Shown piece by piece: positions 36,038-50,082 of a DNA stretch of 64,000 nucleotides. A program made the translations under genes and the position numbers. Position 1 is the stretch's first letter, and each line of letters begins with the position of its first letter. The DNA is from Monosporascus cannonballus (lineage: Eukaryota; Ascomycota; Sordariomycetes; Xylariales): positions 62,001 to 126,000 of the forward strand of contig QJNS01000139.1 of assembly GCA_004154925.1 (NCBI GenBank), written 5' to 3'. A model generated the notes under the pieces. It had not been told where the DNA came from and made no database searches. It saw only the letters and a list, made by a program, of their open reading frames with translations.

Positions 36038-36432
36038 TGTTACGACCCGACGGGCTCCGGCCTCAGGAAACGGTCAACGAGGGTGACACGGACCACCTTT
36101 CCGCGTCACGTGACAAAGATGCTCAGCAAAAATCTATTGAACACGAATAATTAGCATTAAGCAACTGTTCAGCAAAAATTCGTTAAGCACAGATAAATAA
36201 GGACTAACGGTAATAATAAAAATCAAAATATATACGCTTAGTATTTTTATAATTTAAATAATTTTAATTTATAACATTTATTAATATTAATTATTTATAA
36301 TACGTTTTTATGCCTTTAGTATTAAGAAATATAACTAAGTTATGTTATTGCTACGGAGTTCCACAATACTCCTGCCAATATAAACTCGTACGACTAAGGT
36401 TTAATAATTGGTTAAACCCCCTAGCCGTCACA
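36038..36432 (+). mobile_element. solo LTR, Gypsy-type, at island edge
   Basis: The 395-bp sequence starts TGTTACGACCCGACGGGC and ends TAGCCGTCACA. It is flanked by the duplication CCGAC (36,033-36,037 and 36,433-36,437). It aligns with the two LTRs of the Gypsy element at about 49.7-56.3 kb (shared GGCCT-GAAAC landmark near the start and GGTTAAACC...CTAGCC near the end). The first 150 bases are GC-normal and the middle is AT-rich. The small frame at 36,310-36,522 lies across its 3' end and is not a gene. Confidence 0.85.
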
Positions 36433-36583
36433 CCGACGGGAGGCCACAAGGTGTTAGCTACAAAAACTTTTAGCGTATTAGGTCTAAAACGGAAATCAGC
36501 TAACGCTGAAGCCTACTTGTAGCCGCTCATGAGAGCAGATGGGCTATTCAAAAAAGAGTCATGCTAAGTACTTTTGCGCTAAT

Positions 36584-38021
36584 TATCTTAGCTAGCTTAG
36601 GCCTCTACTAGCTCGGTCTATTTTTGATGTATTTTTATACATTTTACCAAAGCGCTAAAATTAACCAATTACATAACGTGTTCGTGTAACTAAGTAATAA
36701 AATCTAAAATAAAATTAAGTAAAAAGTGATTTATTTAATATATTTTTTCAAATATTTATAATTATTTTGAATCGAAAAAATATAACATTTTGAATTTACA
36801 GTAAATATAAATCAATATAATTTTAAAAAATGTTATCGAATATTTTCCAATTACAATTACAATTTAAATGATTAAAGTAAAATATAACAGAAAACTTGAG
36901 TTATAACTTTTATAATTACAAGAACGAAAATATCGTATATATTATTTTATTATATATTATTTAAAACATTTAAATTAAAAAGAAAATCCGTTTCATTATA
37001 CTTTTACTTATGCGAATTATTATTATTATGTTATAACTAAAACATATACTATGTTTTATTAAATACAATATAGAGATAAAATTATAAAATATAATATTTT
37101 ATAAAACACTTTTACAGTTTTAAGTATAAAAATTAGTTGAGGTATATTATTTATATATATAAACTACAAATTGTACGTTATAATTATAGAATTCTTAAAA
37201 TTAAAGCGCAACTAATTTCAATGCGATATATTTAACAACGTAGATGTTATTAGAATAGTAAATAATATATATATAAGATTTTCGATTAACGTAAATGGAA
37301 ACACTTAGTACGGTTAAAAAATTAATCGTAATAATTTTATAATTTCGATACAAACTTACTGAACGTGTTATTTTATTATAAATTATTTAAATATAATGTG
37401 ACTTGAAAATAATTTAATTTAAGACAAACTTTAATAATTATACGTTTATTTATATACAGTATTATTATATTAAGATTATATAAAGATATAAATTAAATAT
37501 TTCAAAACAAGATTATAACTTAAATATTATAACTAGAACTTATGCGAGCAAAAGTATAATTATCTAGATTTTTTTATTTAAACATATTATTAAAATATAT
37601 ATATAAAATAATATATATATATGTTATTACGTAGTAATTAAAAAAGGTTAACAGTTAAAAATTATATATAAAACAAATATGTGAAATTATTTGTAATATT
37701 CCTACTAAGTTCACCGCGGTTTACAAATAAAATATATGAAACCTCGTTTCAAAATAGAATAGACGTTCAATATTTCTTATTTTATAATATAATCCCATTA
37801 TTCTTATATTTGTAAATTTAAAAAAGGTTTTCGAAAATATATATAAACAGATGTAAAATAAAAACAAAATATTGTAACTTGCTATTCAGCCTTATTTTAA
37901 ACCTTTTATTTTTTTAAGTTTTTTATTAATTAAGTTAACGTAATATTAAAAGTTAATTATTTATAACGAAGTTATAAACGCAGCCACATCTTTCAAAATA
38001 GAGCTTAATTTTATTAAAGCA
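36584..38021 (+). mobile_element. family A DNA element (A3), full length
   Basis: The left end TATCTTAGCTAGCTTAGG is the RIP-mutated form of TACCTCAGCTAGCTCAGG, and the right end is 'cttaattttattaaagca'. At 1,438 bp it is uninterrupted and defines the length of the family. It follows A1 landmarks throughout (for example 'ggcgctaaaatta' versus 'agcgctaaaatta' near the left end). It has no coding frame. The 150 bases before it (36,433-36,583) are less AT-rich host sequence. Confidence 0.7.
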
Positions 38022-38933
38022 AGTAATTCGGCCTATAAATAAAATATATATAGCTTAGAAAGATGTTCTTAGTTGATTATATTTATTACATAATAGAATT
38101 CTTCAACAGTTGATATGTATGTACTTTAATATATTATATACGCGAAAATACCTTTATTAATTCGGTTACTATATTTTATAACTTTGAAAATGCCGTTTTA
38201 CTTTACTCTGTTTTAATATTAGTAGTATATTAATATTATTAGAATTAATATATAAAACTTTACATATTATTATAAGTATATTAAATAAAAAGCAATGTTA
38301 ATAGTTCAACAAGACGTTTTTAACAGTTGAAAACAAGAAAATCAAATTAATTAATTATAATAAATTAAATAGATAAATCGCAATTAAAATATTTTCATTA
38401 AATACATTTACACTATTTTAATAAATGGGTATATTATATTCAAATTTATTTGGAACGTTATATATTTCTAATTTCTTTCATGTTTTTAAAAATATTACTT
38501 TTAGCCATCATTTCTTATATTCGTTTTTGTAGTTTTCTTTCGATAGAAAATCTTTTTTTTCTAAGCAAAAGATTTATATTTTACAGAAAGCAGTAGTTGT
38601 TTATTTTACAACTTAAATTAAAAATATAAAACGTTTAAAATAATTATATTTTTCTTTTTTAAACAACCTATTTTATATAAAAACAATAAATTTATGTTTT
38701 TCTAAAAAATTAGCTAATTTAGCGATTTGTATCACTAGGTTACATTCATAATTTCAATTTTGATTTAAGAACAATAGGTTAGCGGCTAAGGAAGTGTGCT
38801 AAGAAAGTGTGCGCATTATAAAAGAGACGCCAAGCATTCTATGCGTCATCCCTACGCAATCGCTACGAGGCAGGTGCGGGGTAGTTGCTTTATAGGTAGT
38901 TGCTCACTCCTCTTTCAAGGAAGAAGGGCAAGC
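38022..38933. other. AT-rich spacer with a GC-normal patch
   Basis: The first 750 bases are AT-rich with no recognisable content. From about 38,777 to 38,928 the composition is near normal (for example 'gacgccaagcattctatgcg'), with a TATA-like 'tataaaag' at about 38,817. The patch ends at the Copia target site and resumes as 'tttagactgg' after 44,237. It may be an unmutated fragment of an older element or of single-copy DNA; I cannot say which. The frame at 38,796-39,041 spans the LTR and is not a gene. Confidence 0.4.
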
Positions 38934-39098
38934 TGTCGGCTAGCAGGAGGTGCTCTAGCACCCTATATACGGAAGATTCCTTCTGATCGGAACATATATG
39001 TTCCGGGACTAGATCACCTTAAAATACAGTGCGTATTTTAGAACACCTGCAATTAGTTAACAATACATTTATATAACTAATATCTCTTATATTTAACA
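38934..39098 (+). repeat. left LTR of the Copia-type element
   Basis: 165 bp. The first half is nearly the same as the clean solo LTR at 25,308. The second half, next to the interior, carries C-to-T and G-to-A changes (for example tgcgcgttctagagcacc is read here as tgcgtattttagaacacc). Confidence 0.92.
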
Positions 39099-42000
39099 AT
39101 TAAAAGTTTTATTCGTTTAATAAGGGCATATATTAATTAATGAATTACTATAAAAAATATAAGCTATATATCAATTGTAATTATCGAAATGCGCTAATAA
39201 TAATAATGGCGACCGTACCGCTAACGTTCTCCGTTATTTATAAGAGATTTAAAAAATAAGATTGTTTTAAAGGCGAATTCTAACTTAAAATATACGTATT
39301 CGATATTTAGAATTATATAGATTTTTATTAGAACTTTTAGTAATTTATTAAATTTATAAAACTTAATATAGCTTTTTATCTAAAAAAACGAATCCGTTAT
39401 ATAATATAAATTAATACCTTAAGCGGTTTTTTATTTATATTTATATTTTTCGAAAAAGGTACCGAAAAAATCGATTATATTAATTATTTAACAAATACCT
39501 TTGAAATAATAACCGAAAGTAAATAAGCTTATAATTAGGACTTTACGGCATATATTTATAAGGATCGAAAATGTAATATTTTCTGTAAAAACATTAACGA
39601 CCTTACGAAATAAGTTTTAAACTTAATATTTCTAGCGATTAAAAAAATTAGTTTTTTTTAGAAAAGAATTTACGAAAATGGTACGCCAGCTTGGGCAAAT
39701 CCGATAAGATGTACGATAGTAAATTTCTGATTAATACTTAACGACAGTATTACGAAACATTAAAATAAGTTTCGAAACCTAGTAAAAGGTTAAATAAATA
39801 AATTATAAAATAATAAAAGATTATAATTTTGAGATAATAATATAATATTTTAAAAGCAAAAACGACGGTTATATAAGTTAACGACTTATATATAATGTTA
39901 GCACTTATAGTTAAAATATAAATTATTATGTTTTAAAAAATAGAAAAACCGAAATAAATAACGATACAATTAATTTTCTGGATTATTAGGTAATGGTTTA
40001 TTCCATATTTATATTACGAAATATTAAGGTAACCTTTTTAACGGTTTACGGGATATTTTCAAATTCTTTTAATTAAAACGATTTTAATTAAAACAATTCT
40101 AAAATTTTGAATTTTTAATCGTAAAAAAAACCTTAAACCGTAAGCCGAAATAAAGTAACTGTAAAGGTTTTTATATAAATTAGAATAATAATAAGCAAAA
40201 GCATTAGGAGTTAAACGTATAAGGCATCCGTTATAAAACTTATTTAATTAATTACTATATATTATTTAATTATTATTATGCATTTTTTAAAAAAGCCTCA
40301 GAAGGTTTCCGTTTTAACGATACTGTAATAACATATATTTAAAAACGAATTTCCTCCCATTAATTTTTAAAAGAAAAAATCGACCGCTTATCGAAAATTA
40401 TAGAAACACTTATGATATAAAAAACAGATTAATTCCTAAAAGGGATACGACAAATATTAATATATTTTTTAATTATTGATTAACCTGATATTATAAACAT
40501 TTTATTATACCTCTTAAAAGTTTTATTATTTTGGATTTAAGGTTTATAATATATATTTTTAATTTAATTAACAGAATTTTAAACTTTAAATTTATTATAT
40601 AAAATAACAGGATATATGTAAATATTAATTTCGTCCGAATTAAGAGATACGAAAAGATTAATAGAATTTTTCGAAATATTAGCAGTACGAAAACGTTACG
40701 TTTATATGAGATAACATATTGCGAAGATTTCGTATATAATTTCGTATTTTTTCTGTAATTTCGAAAAAAAAGTTATTAAGTAAAAAATTAAAAAGTTAAT
40801 AATTTAATTCGAAATATAAATAGGGAATTATTTTATTAATAAATAAATGTAATTAAATTGAATATCGAAAATATTAAAATAATAATTATTTATATAATTT
40901 TAACAACTTATAGATAAAATGTTAATTCGTAAATAATAAAATTATTACGAATCGGTAACAATTTTATATAATACTTAAGATTAAAATATTTAAGATCGCA
41001 AATAATTATTTAAATATAATTCTATACGAAAAGAATTTACTTCAAGGGTTTTACAATAATGAAATGCTAAATATATAGCAAAGCGAAAACTAAAAGGTTA
41101 ATATGCCGCAAATTAAAAAAGGAAATATCCCGATTAAGATAAAAAATTATTATTAATTTTATAGATTTTGAAAAAAACCTTAAAGGATATGAATATGTTA
41201 TATTTGCTACCGACAGATATTTCGGTGTTATTTAGGATAGTTACCATAAGAACCGAAAATAAAATTTATTAATTATAATATTTCGATATTTTTTAAAAGT
41301 TGTAAAAAATTAAGATAAGAGTTTTTTGTAGATAATTAGATGCGAGAACAAAATCTTAAAGAATTATTAATTTCGAGATATATTTTAGTTGTTTTTTTAG
41401 TATTATATTTAAACTCTTAATATTATATGTTTTGGTTTAAAATAAAGGTATAAAACGTTTAAAAGCTATAATTAAAAAAAGTTATTATAATGCGACGTAA
41501 TGTTAAATTATGTTTATTTTTAATTATATATATCCTTAGAACGATAATATATTTATATAATTATGTTTTTTAAATATATGTTTTTTCGACAAAATCTATA
41601 TAAGGTTTATCATATTTACCTAACGCATAAAAACGGCGTTCTAATATTTAATCGAAATTTTAATAAGTTTATTTACGAATATACGGTCATATAGCTTATA
41701 TTATAATAATTACCGTTATAAAAAATATAAAATTTAAAAATTAAATTTGAAAATATAAATTAGTTATTTCGTTAATTCCCGATTTACGAATATTTACGAA
41801 ATTTGGAATTTATAAATTAATAAGGTTATTATTATTTGAGATATATAATTTAACGAAAAAAACTATTTTTTTAATTAATATTAAAAACTTAAAAAACAGT
41901 TTTTATAGATTATAGAAAAAAGGTTCTAGTAATTATTCCGAAAAATAAAAGTATTTAATTAAAATAATAATTATTTAATTTATATAAAGAAGATAATTTA

Positions 42001-42979
42001 ATTTAAATAAAATAATTTAATTATTAGCTCAAAAAGAAAAATAGCTTGAAAAATGTTTTAACGTAAAATACGTACAAAATAGGGAAGAATAAGCTTATTT
42101 ATAAAGGATTAATTATTTTTATATAACTATTATATTCGAATTATTTTTATTTTTTAAATTATTATTATTATTAATATTTATCCTGATACTTATTATAATT
42201 ATTACGCTAACGGAAAAAGTAAAAATCACTTTAGATTTTTTTTATAATGTTTAAGTTAAATTAACAATAAAAAACGAAAGTATTTTAAGAATTATAAACG
42301 TAAGTTTTTCATATATTTCGTATTAAAAATATTTTCCGAAACAAATATAAAATATAAAAAGTTATATTTAATGTACAATGTTTAACTTTTCTTATAGGTA
42401 AGTATAATAACGGGCCGGTAAATTGCAGAAATTTAAGGAAATTAAATACTCGAAATACGGGTTATTTTAATTAAAAAAATAATATTTTGATATATAAAAC
42501 GGTATTTAAGTTATAAAATTAGGTACATAGGCGTAATTTATTATTATTACAGTAAGGCCATAAACAGTTAAATATATATTTATTAAATAAAATATTCCGT
42601 AAAATTAAAAAAGATTATTTACAAAGCTATAAAAAATATAATATTAGGAAACCGTTAATTAGTTTTTGGTTAAAGAGAAATAAGCTTTAAGATATATATA
42701 GATATATATTTATAAGTTTAATAAATATAGCTAATTTTAAAAATATAAGGCCCGTTCTATTATACGAAGCAATTAATAACTTAAAACCGTTTATAATGAT
42801 ATATATGTATTTATTTTAGTAAAAGGTTATTTCGAATTTTAATTATTATTATGCTTAAAATTAATTTGAAATATAAATAATATAATATTATAAACGTTTC
42901 TGTAAATATTAATTTATTTTATAAAATATATATAAAAGTATTTTTAACATATTTATGACGTAATAAAATTTTCTTTATT

Positions 42980-43200
42980 AAAAAGGTATTATATAAATTA
43001 AGGGAGTTATTTTTGTTATAAGACAAGGATTCTATTAGGACGTTTAAAAATTAGGATTTAACTTCGTTTTTTACGAATTTCATTATTTTATATATTGAGG
43101 GGTGCTTATTTCTTTTATGGAAAATATTATTATAGCATATTGCAAAAAGAATTAAGATTTTCTCAATTAATTGATTAAATATAAATATAATATATTTTGA
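42980..43200 (+). pseudogene. Copia reverse transcriptase relic
   Basis: Reading the plus strand through stops gives an RQ-start block, KLGFNFVFYEF and then GVLISFMENIIIAY. These line up with the Copia phrases RQxPRxWY, LGFxxxxxDPCVF and the YVDD active site followed by (I/L)LIAG. The catalytic Asp pair is replaced (FMEN). The trace gives the superfamily and orientation but no function remains. Confidence 0.55.
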
Positions 43201-44067
43201 TAAAAAATAAAAATTTATAATAGTTTGTCGATATCGAAATAATTAAAAATAAACTTAAAAAGAAAATTTAATTATTTGATTTGATTTTATAAATAGGTTA
43301 ATTAATTTAATACTTAAAAAAGTTTAAATAGTTTTTTAAAAATATTTATAAAGAATATTAAATTCTTGCCGAACTGTAATTTAATTTATTGAGGGTTTTT
43401 AATAAACATTACAGAAATATGTTTTATTTTTTTGTAATAATTAATATGTAATCTAATATACGTTTTGCAATATTTCGATTTGGTTAATTTAACTTAAATT
43501 GTAATAATATATATTATAAAATTATTAATCGAATTATATTATATTTAATCGGAATTAAAACATTAATGTTATAATTCGGAGGTAAAAATTTATTAAATAT
43601 TTAAAATAACATTTTTTTCGCAAATAATATAATTGATTAAAAATTATATTAAATATAAAACCGCTAAAAGTATGGTACGGTAATTAATAAATTATATGGT
43701 TTAGTAATATTAATATTATTTTATTAATAATTAAGTTGCGATATATAGATATATATAATTATTAATTCCGATAAACCGTAAAAACGAGTATAATTAAAAT
43801 AAATTATATATTAACGAATAATATATTAATTAACGGTTTAACGAAAATCTTATTACGTAAACTTTTTAAATATTTTAAAAAGTAATTAAAATTAATAAAT
43901 ATTACGGAAGTTTTCGATTAACGAAAAAAACATTTTGCCAAAGATTTTAAAAAAGAATTTAACTGATTAAGAAAATTTAATCGCTGGAAAAAAAGTAAAA
44001 TAAATAGTTAAGGATTTAGGAATTATAATAATTAATACCGTAAATACTTTAAGGTATTAAGAGGATA

Positions 44068-44232
44068 TGTCGGCTAGCAGGGGGTGCTTTAGAACCCCAT
44101 ATACAGAAAATTCTTTTGGATCGGAATATATGTATTGCGGGACTAGATTACCTTAAAGTGCAGTGCGCGTTTTAGAGCACCTACAACTAGTTATCAATAT
44201 ATATATACAACTGATGTCCCTTATATCTGACA
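44068..44232 (+). repeat. right LTR of the Copia-type element
   Basis: 165 bp. Here the first half, next to the interior, is the mutated part, while the outer half (tgcagtgcgcg...ttatatctgaca) stays close to the solo LTR at 25,308. This is the mirror image of the left LTR. Confidence 0.92.
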
Positions 44233-44237
44233 CAAGC

Positions 44238-47200
44238 TTTAGACTGGTTCTTAATATACCCGTATTGTTCCTCTTACTTTGATCTTCAAAAAAACATAAC
44301 ACAATATTTCTCTTTTATCATTTTATAGATATTTTTAAAGAATTTTGTAAGCAAGAAATAAATAAAACCGCTCGAAGTTAATAAAGAAACAATTGGCAAA
44401 AGTATTATTAAATACATTTTAAATTAAAAACTATTATTTGAGTAAAATAAAACAAATCCATTTTTTTTAAAGAGGAATGTATTATTATTAAAACTTATAA
44501 TACAGATAAACGAGTTACAAAGATCAGTAAAGAAATCCTTTTTTACAATATAGATATAACAACATTATATTAAATACTAAATATATGAAATAAATAAAAC
44601 ATTTAGAATTCAAAAATAAATACGTTAAAAACTCCAAATTAACAAAAGAAACCAACTGGTATTTAAAACGCAACAATATTGTTACTTGTAAAATTCTCTC
44701 GAATTTTATATAATTATAATTCTTGTAATAGTGAAATATAAAAAGAATATTCCGACTTTTTAGTTTATATACAAATAGATATATCGAAATACTTAACCTA
44801 TTTCAAAGTTAATTCATGTGGTATTTAGTTGTGATATTTTAAATATGTTTTGTATTATTATTCAACTATAAAATAAAAGCATTTAATTTTATACCATAAT
44901 AATTTATTTAGTTATCAATTATTTTTCTTAGCTATATTTACTGAATTTTTTTAAATTCTTGAATATTTATACTTATACTCATAGATTAATTGAATCCGTG
45001 CCCCTATCTATTTTCTCCTATAATATACCTTGGTAATATCTAAAAACCGGAATTAAATTAAATTAAGTATTTTTATTCAAGTAAAATTAGATGTAAAATC
45101 TTTAACCATTAAATATTTAGAAGATTCAGAAAAAATACGTAGATCTCCGTATCTACAACATCATTTAATCAAAGAATAATAATCCAATTATTATTAAAAT
45201 CTAAACTTATTAAGAATTTGGGGTGTTTCGACAAAGGATTAAAAAAGAAAATATAAAAAGTTAAAAAATAGTTTAAAAAGTGGTTGAAAACTAATAAAAC
45301 GTTTTGAAAAAATTGTTAAAGAATGTCAAAAATAGATAAAAAGCGTATATTTTTAAAACATTGCATCGATGTAGTAGAATATTTGTTGTTTATTATAACC
45401 GACGAAAGTAATTAGTATATAGCGATTAGAAGAAGATTATTTACTAATATATTATACGTATATATAAGAAAATATTAATGCTCTTAAATAAATTTGAAAA
45501 ATTAAAGTTAATAAACGATAATATGAACATTCTGAAAACTAATTATTACAAAATAAAATCGATAAGTAATTTTCTAGCATTACATAAAAAGAAAATAAAA
45601 TTCGTATAAAAGATTTTTGTATTTTTATAATTACTATAATTACTGCATAACAAAGAAATTAGTTTAGCGTACAATAAAGAAATATTGGTAAAAGATTATT
45701 ATTAAACTTTATATTTAATTAATATTTATTATAATTTCGAGAATTAAGATAATTATAAAGCAAAAATTTGAAGTCATTTTTTAAAACTTATAAAGGTATA
45801 ATAAGAATTTGGTATGGTTAAATATAATACAATGAATAAATTTATTAACTGATTAATAGAAAAGAAAAATCTAGCAAAATACGAAATAATTACGATAAAG
45901 AAAAACAGAAATATAATAATACAAATAATAAATAAAATTGTTAAATACGTTTTAAAAGCAAACGCGGAAACAATTTAATAAATTTTAAAAAGTTTAATAA
46001 ACACAGTTTCTTATAAAAACTCAATATAGCGAAAAGTAAATATGGTAAAAGAAATTCTTAGAAAAAGCTCTAAAAGTAATAATAAATATTATAAATAACC
46101 TTATAATCTTTTATATACGAAGAAAGACATATTAATGTACTGTAATAATAAGTTAAAAAGACTTAAGCGAAAGTTATATTATACTAAATTTTATAAATTT
46201 GTTTAAATTATTTTATAACTATAAATTCGAACATTATATTATTATAGGTACCGAAAGTCAAATTTTGCTTATAATAAACCAATCATTTAAAACAAAACGA
46301 AATATTTTAAAGCTTGTAATTAAGAACACTATTATATGATATATTTTCGTATAATATTTTCCAAATATTATCATATAGGTTTAAGAAAAATATAAATATA
46401 TTAAGTTACGTTTTAATTGATAAACAGATTAACAAAGTAAAATTCATTTTTTATTTTATAAATATATAAACAAAAAAATTAAGTATTAAATAAATTTATC
46501 AGATTATTATGGAGATTATTAGAACAAAATTAAACTAATCAAATAGCGATTTATAATAAAAGTTCGAAAGATTAAAAAAAGAAATAATATTTTATTGTAA
46601 TGGGATATATATAAACAATTTTTACAATTAAATTTGAAATTGAACAATTTAAAGATAATAAACAAAATCTCGAAATAACGTTTGAAGAAAGCTTATTTCT
46701 AAAAATTTATTTTATTAATAATAGTTTTACAAAATCTAGAAAAGTTTGAAAAAAATGTAATCGAATTTCGAAATTATTTATAACGTATTTTATATCTCTC
46801 GCGTTGAAAAAAAATAAGAAAATACAGTTTATAATCAATTACGGCTAAAAGTTTAATTGTGTTATTTTTAATTACTAAATAATAAGCGATTATAAAAATT
46901 AAGAACTTAGAGCGTTTAGTTATAACAACGAAAATTGTTTTATTAAAACCTCTAAAAATATAAAATTAAAAAACGATTCAAATAAAATAGAAATTAGTTT
47001 AAGTATTATAATATATTAATAAGCCTTGCAAGTGTATTTGTAATTTCCTCACAAATAATAAATTACGTTAAAAGATCTATGAAGCTTTAAAAATTTCGTA
47101 ATATATTAAACTCTTTTTGAAAATATCAACGGTGCTATACAAACTTTAATAATAATATAGGTTTGATAATAAAACCAAATTATTACTATATAGGTTGAAC

Positions 47201-49737
47201 GAAAAGTTCAAATTTTTATTATAATTCTAATAATAAAAATATTTATTTATTATAAACTTTATGATTAGATTTTTCCTAGGCGAAATTTTACTGAAATAGG
47301 TATCGTGCGTTAATACTTTGAAATCTGTTTTGGAAAATAAATATTTAATGAATGATAAATATTTTTAATATTTGTAATAAATTGTAGAAAATTAATTTTA
47401 ATAAAGTAATTATCTTCATTTTACAGTTCAAATGAGGTTTTTAGATAGATTTAAATTGAAATTGATTTACTGTAATTAAATATTAAAATTTTATTTTTAT
47501 TATGCCGTTAATTACGAACAAAATAATTAAACAGTATTGTAGTTGTTATATAATTAACATGTAATAACATTATTTTACAATTATTAAAATCGTGCGAAGA
47601 ATATTTGATATAATTATATAACTATTATATATAAAATATAAACAATATTTTCTTAGTAATATTATAATAATATTTATAGTATAATACTTTCAATAGTTTA
47701 GTTAAAAGAAAACAAAAAGGTAAATTAGTATCTAAAGAAATATATATTAAAATTAAAGAAAGCTAAACAATTTAATTTTGGAAAATAAAAATGGAATATT
47801 CTATTTTTACAGTTATGTGAATATAATAATGTAGTTTAAAACTCGGTTTTAAATACATTAATTTATACAAAATTGGACAAATTGTTTAAATTCTTTTTTA
47901 TTTAAAAGTTTTACTAAAATTTAAAGCTTATATAAAATTCTTTTAATTTAATTATGAATAAATATTATAAATATCCAAAGTAAAAAAACATAAGATAAAA
48001 ATAAAACATGAAACGATATACACAGTAAGCAATCTTCTTAATATATAAAAAAACAGGTTTATTTAATATTTAATTATATAAACAAGTATTTAAATTAGAA
48101 AGTTATATGGACTATTATATAACCTTTACTAAAATTTAACGTTTATTAAACAGTTTTTTATTAATATTAACGATATTCTAAAAAAGAATATAATCTTAAT
48201 TTCACTAAATAGTAAAGGTTTAATTAACTTTGTAAATATTGCATTGATGGAATATCTCGATAACTGATAATTTGCTGATTAAATGTTCTTATATATTTTA
48301 ATATATATTAATATTTTAAATAGCTTTATCCGTTGAAGTATTCAATTTTACGCACAAATATCTCTCCGTTATATTTGCAAAACAATATAATTATTATGTC
48401 TTGAAAGAATAATTGGGAGCGCTTTTTTTCAGAATTTTGAAAGTTTTATAAATTAAATCTGTTCAAAATTACACAAAACGTTCTGTATTATTGATTTTTA
48501 ACAGTTACAGTTGTTCTTTAAATAAAGATTTATAAAAAGATTATATATTAAACTTATCGTTGTAAAAGGTATTATAATAAATATAGGTTTCATATTTACA
48601 AAAAGTTTTAATTATAATATATTTAAACATTTTGTTAAAAAATACAGAGAGTGAAATATTATTATACAATTATGTATTATAACATAATTAATACACTGTT
48701 AACATGTATGTTTAATTAAAGTAAACACAGAATTTGTAAATAATTATTTTTACTAAATATAATAAATTTTTCTTTATAAAATAAGAAGTTTTGAAAATAA
48801 AAACTTTTAAATTCTTTTAAAATTTAGCAAATCAGAATTTTCGAAACACGGTTTTTACTTGCATATAACCTATTACATTACATTCAATTAATTTATAAAA
48901 CATGGAAATATTCATTGTATTTTAATAAAATAAATTTAATATAACTGAAATATTTATTTTCAGTTTCAATTATATATATATATTCATTATTTTATTCCTT
49001 TTCAAATATTTTAAATATAACCAAACGTAATTAAAATATTACAATTCTTTTAAGTCTTCACAATACATTTATTAATACAAACTAGTATAACTAAAATTTA
49101 AATATTATTTCAAGTTCTTAATTATTATAAATAAATAAAATATTATCCGTTTTATAATAACGAAAGATATTTAATAACCGATAATTACGTTAAATAGGAA
49201 ATAATAAATTTCGAATTTATTGTTTATAAAAGTGTAACATATGTAATATTAGCAATATATTAAAAAATTAAGTTTAGTAAAACAGTTAATTAGAATAAAG
49301 TATATAATTTTCTATAATAATTTAAAAGATCATAATTAGCTTTATATCATATTATAACACTATAAATAACATTACGTAATTTATAATAACATAGTAAATA
49401 ACACTTAATATTATATTTATATAAATATTAATATTATTAATATTTAAAAGTTTTTAACATTAAAAATAATTTTGTTATATTTATTTTTTAGTAAAATCAA
49501 AAAGAGCTATTTAGTAGGTACGTTCATAAACTAAGCATTATAAAGAGATTAAAATACAATAAAATAGAATTTATACAAATCGTAAATGTTATTATTACTA
49601 AATAAATTATATAATTAAGCCATTAGAAATTTGAATATTCAATCTCCTTTATTATCAAATTAATAATAAAAATATACTGCAAAACTATATTAATAATTAT
49701 TTGAAAGCGTACGAACCTTTCTAGTGTTTTTGTTAAG
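44238..49737. repeat. AT-rich RIP block, nothing assignable
   Basis: This is 5.5 kb of AT-rich sequence with stops in all frames. It probably consists of old transposons, perhaps including the upstream part of the Gypsy fragment now found at 56.6 kb, but I see no motif clear enough to name. The first bases after the Copia duplication (44,238-44,285) are less AT-rich. Confidence 0.6.
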
Positions 49738-50082
49738 TGTTAACAAATGACGGCCTTTAGAAACAATCGTAATAGGAATAGCTAAGAAAATTAACAAAGT
49801 CAGATTTCGTAACAGATCACCAAGTTATTGATAATAGCTAGCAAGCCGGATTATTAACTAATTAATAATAAGTTAATAATTTAAAATCAAAATACATATA
49901 TTTAGTATTTTTTGAACTTAAACCATGATAATATATAATATATATTTATTATTCACGATATAATCGAAATTACGAAACGTAATTAATTATTACCTTTAAT
50001 ATTTAAAAATTTATATTATCTTTATTAATATAAACATTAACAATTTACATTTAATATGTAATCAAGTTACTTAATTATTATA
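49738..50082 (+). repeat. left LTR of the Gypsy-type element
   Basis: It begins TGTTAACAAATGACGGCC, the mutated form of TGTTACGACCCGACGGGC in the solo LTR at 36,038. The tract 'attacgaaacgtaattaatta' near 49,970 matches the right LTR. The right edge is approximate. Confidence 0.65.

Larger units (their letters stand above)
38934..44232 (+). mobile_element. full-length Ty1/Copia-type LTR retrotransposon, RIP-dead
   Basis: The element is 5,299 bp with two 165-bp LTRs (38,934-39,098 and 44,068-44,232). Its 5-bp target duplication CAAGC is intact (38,929-38,933 and 44,233-44,237). LTR ends are TGTCGGC...(TA/TG)ACA. Short LTRs, total length and the reverse transcriptase trace near 43 kb, close to the 3' end, fit Ty1/Copia. 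A purine-rich 'attaagaggata' lies just before the right LTR, as expected for a polypurine tract in plus orientation. The interior is saturated with RIP-type changes and encodes nothing intact. Confidence 0.9.

Noticed and set aside
36310..36522. A 70-codon plus-strand frame at the island 2 edge, and a similar 81-codon frame at 38796-39041.
   Set aside because: Both run across LTR boundaries defined by target duplications, so they are chance frames in transposon DNA.
45200..45420. A 'ggggtgtttcgac' motif that looked like a transposon end.
   Set aside because: No inverted partner or target duplication could be found nearby.
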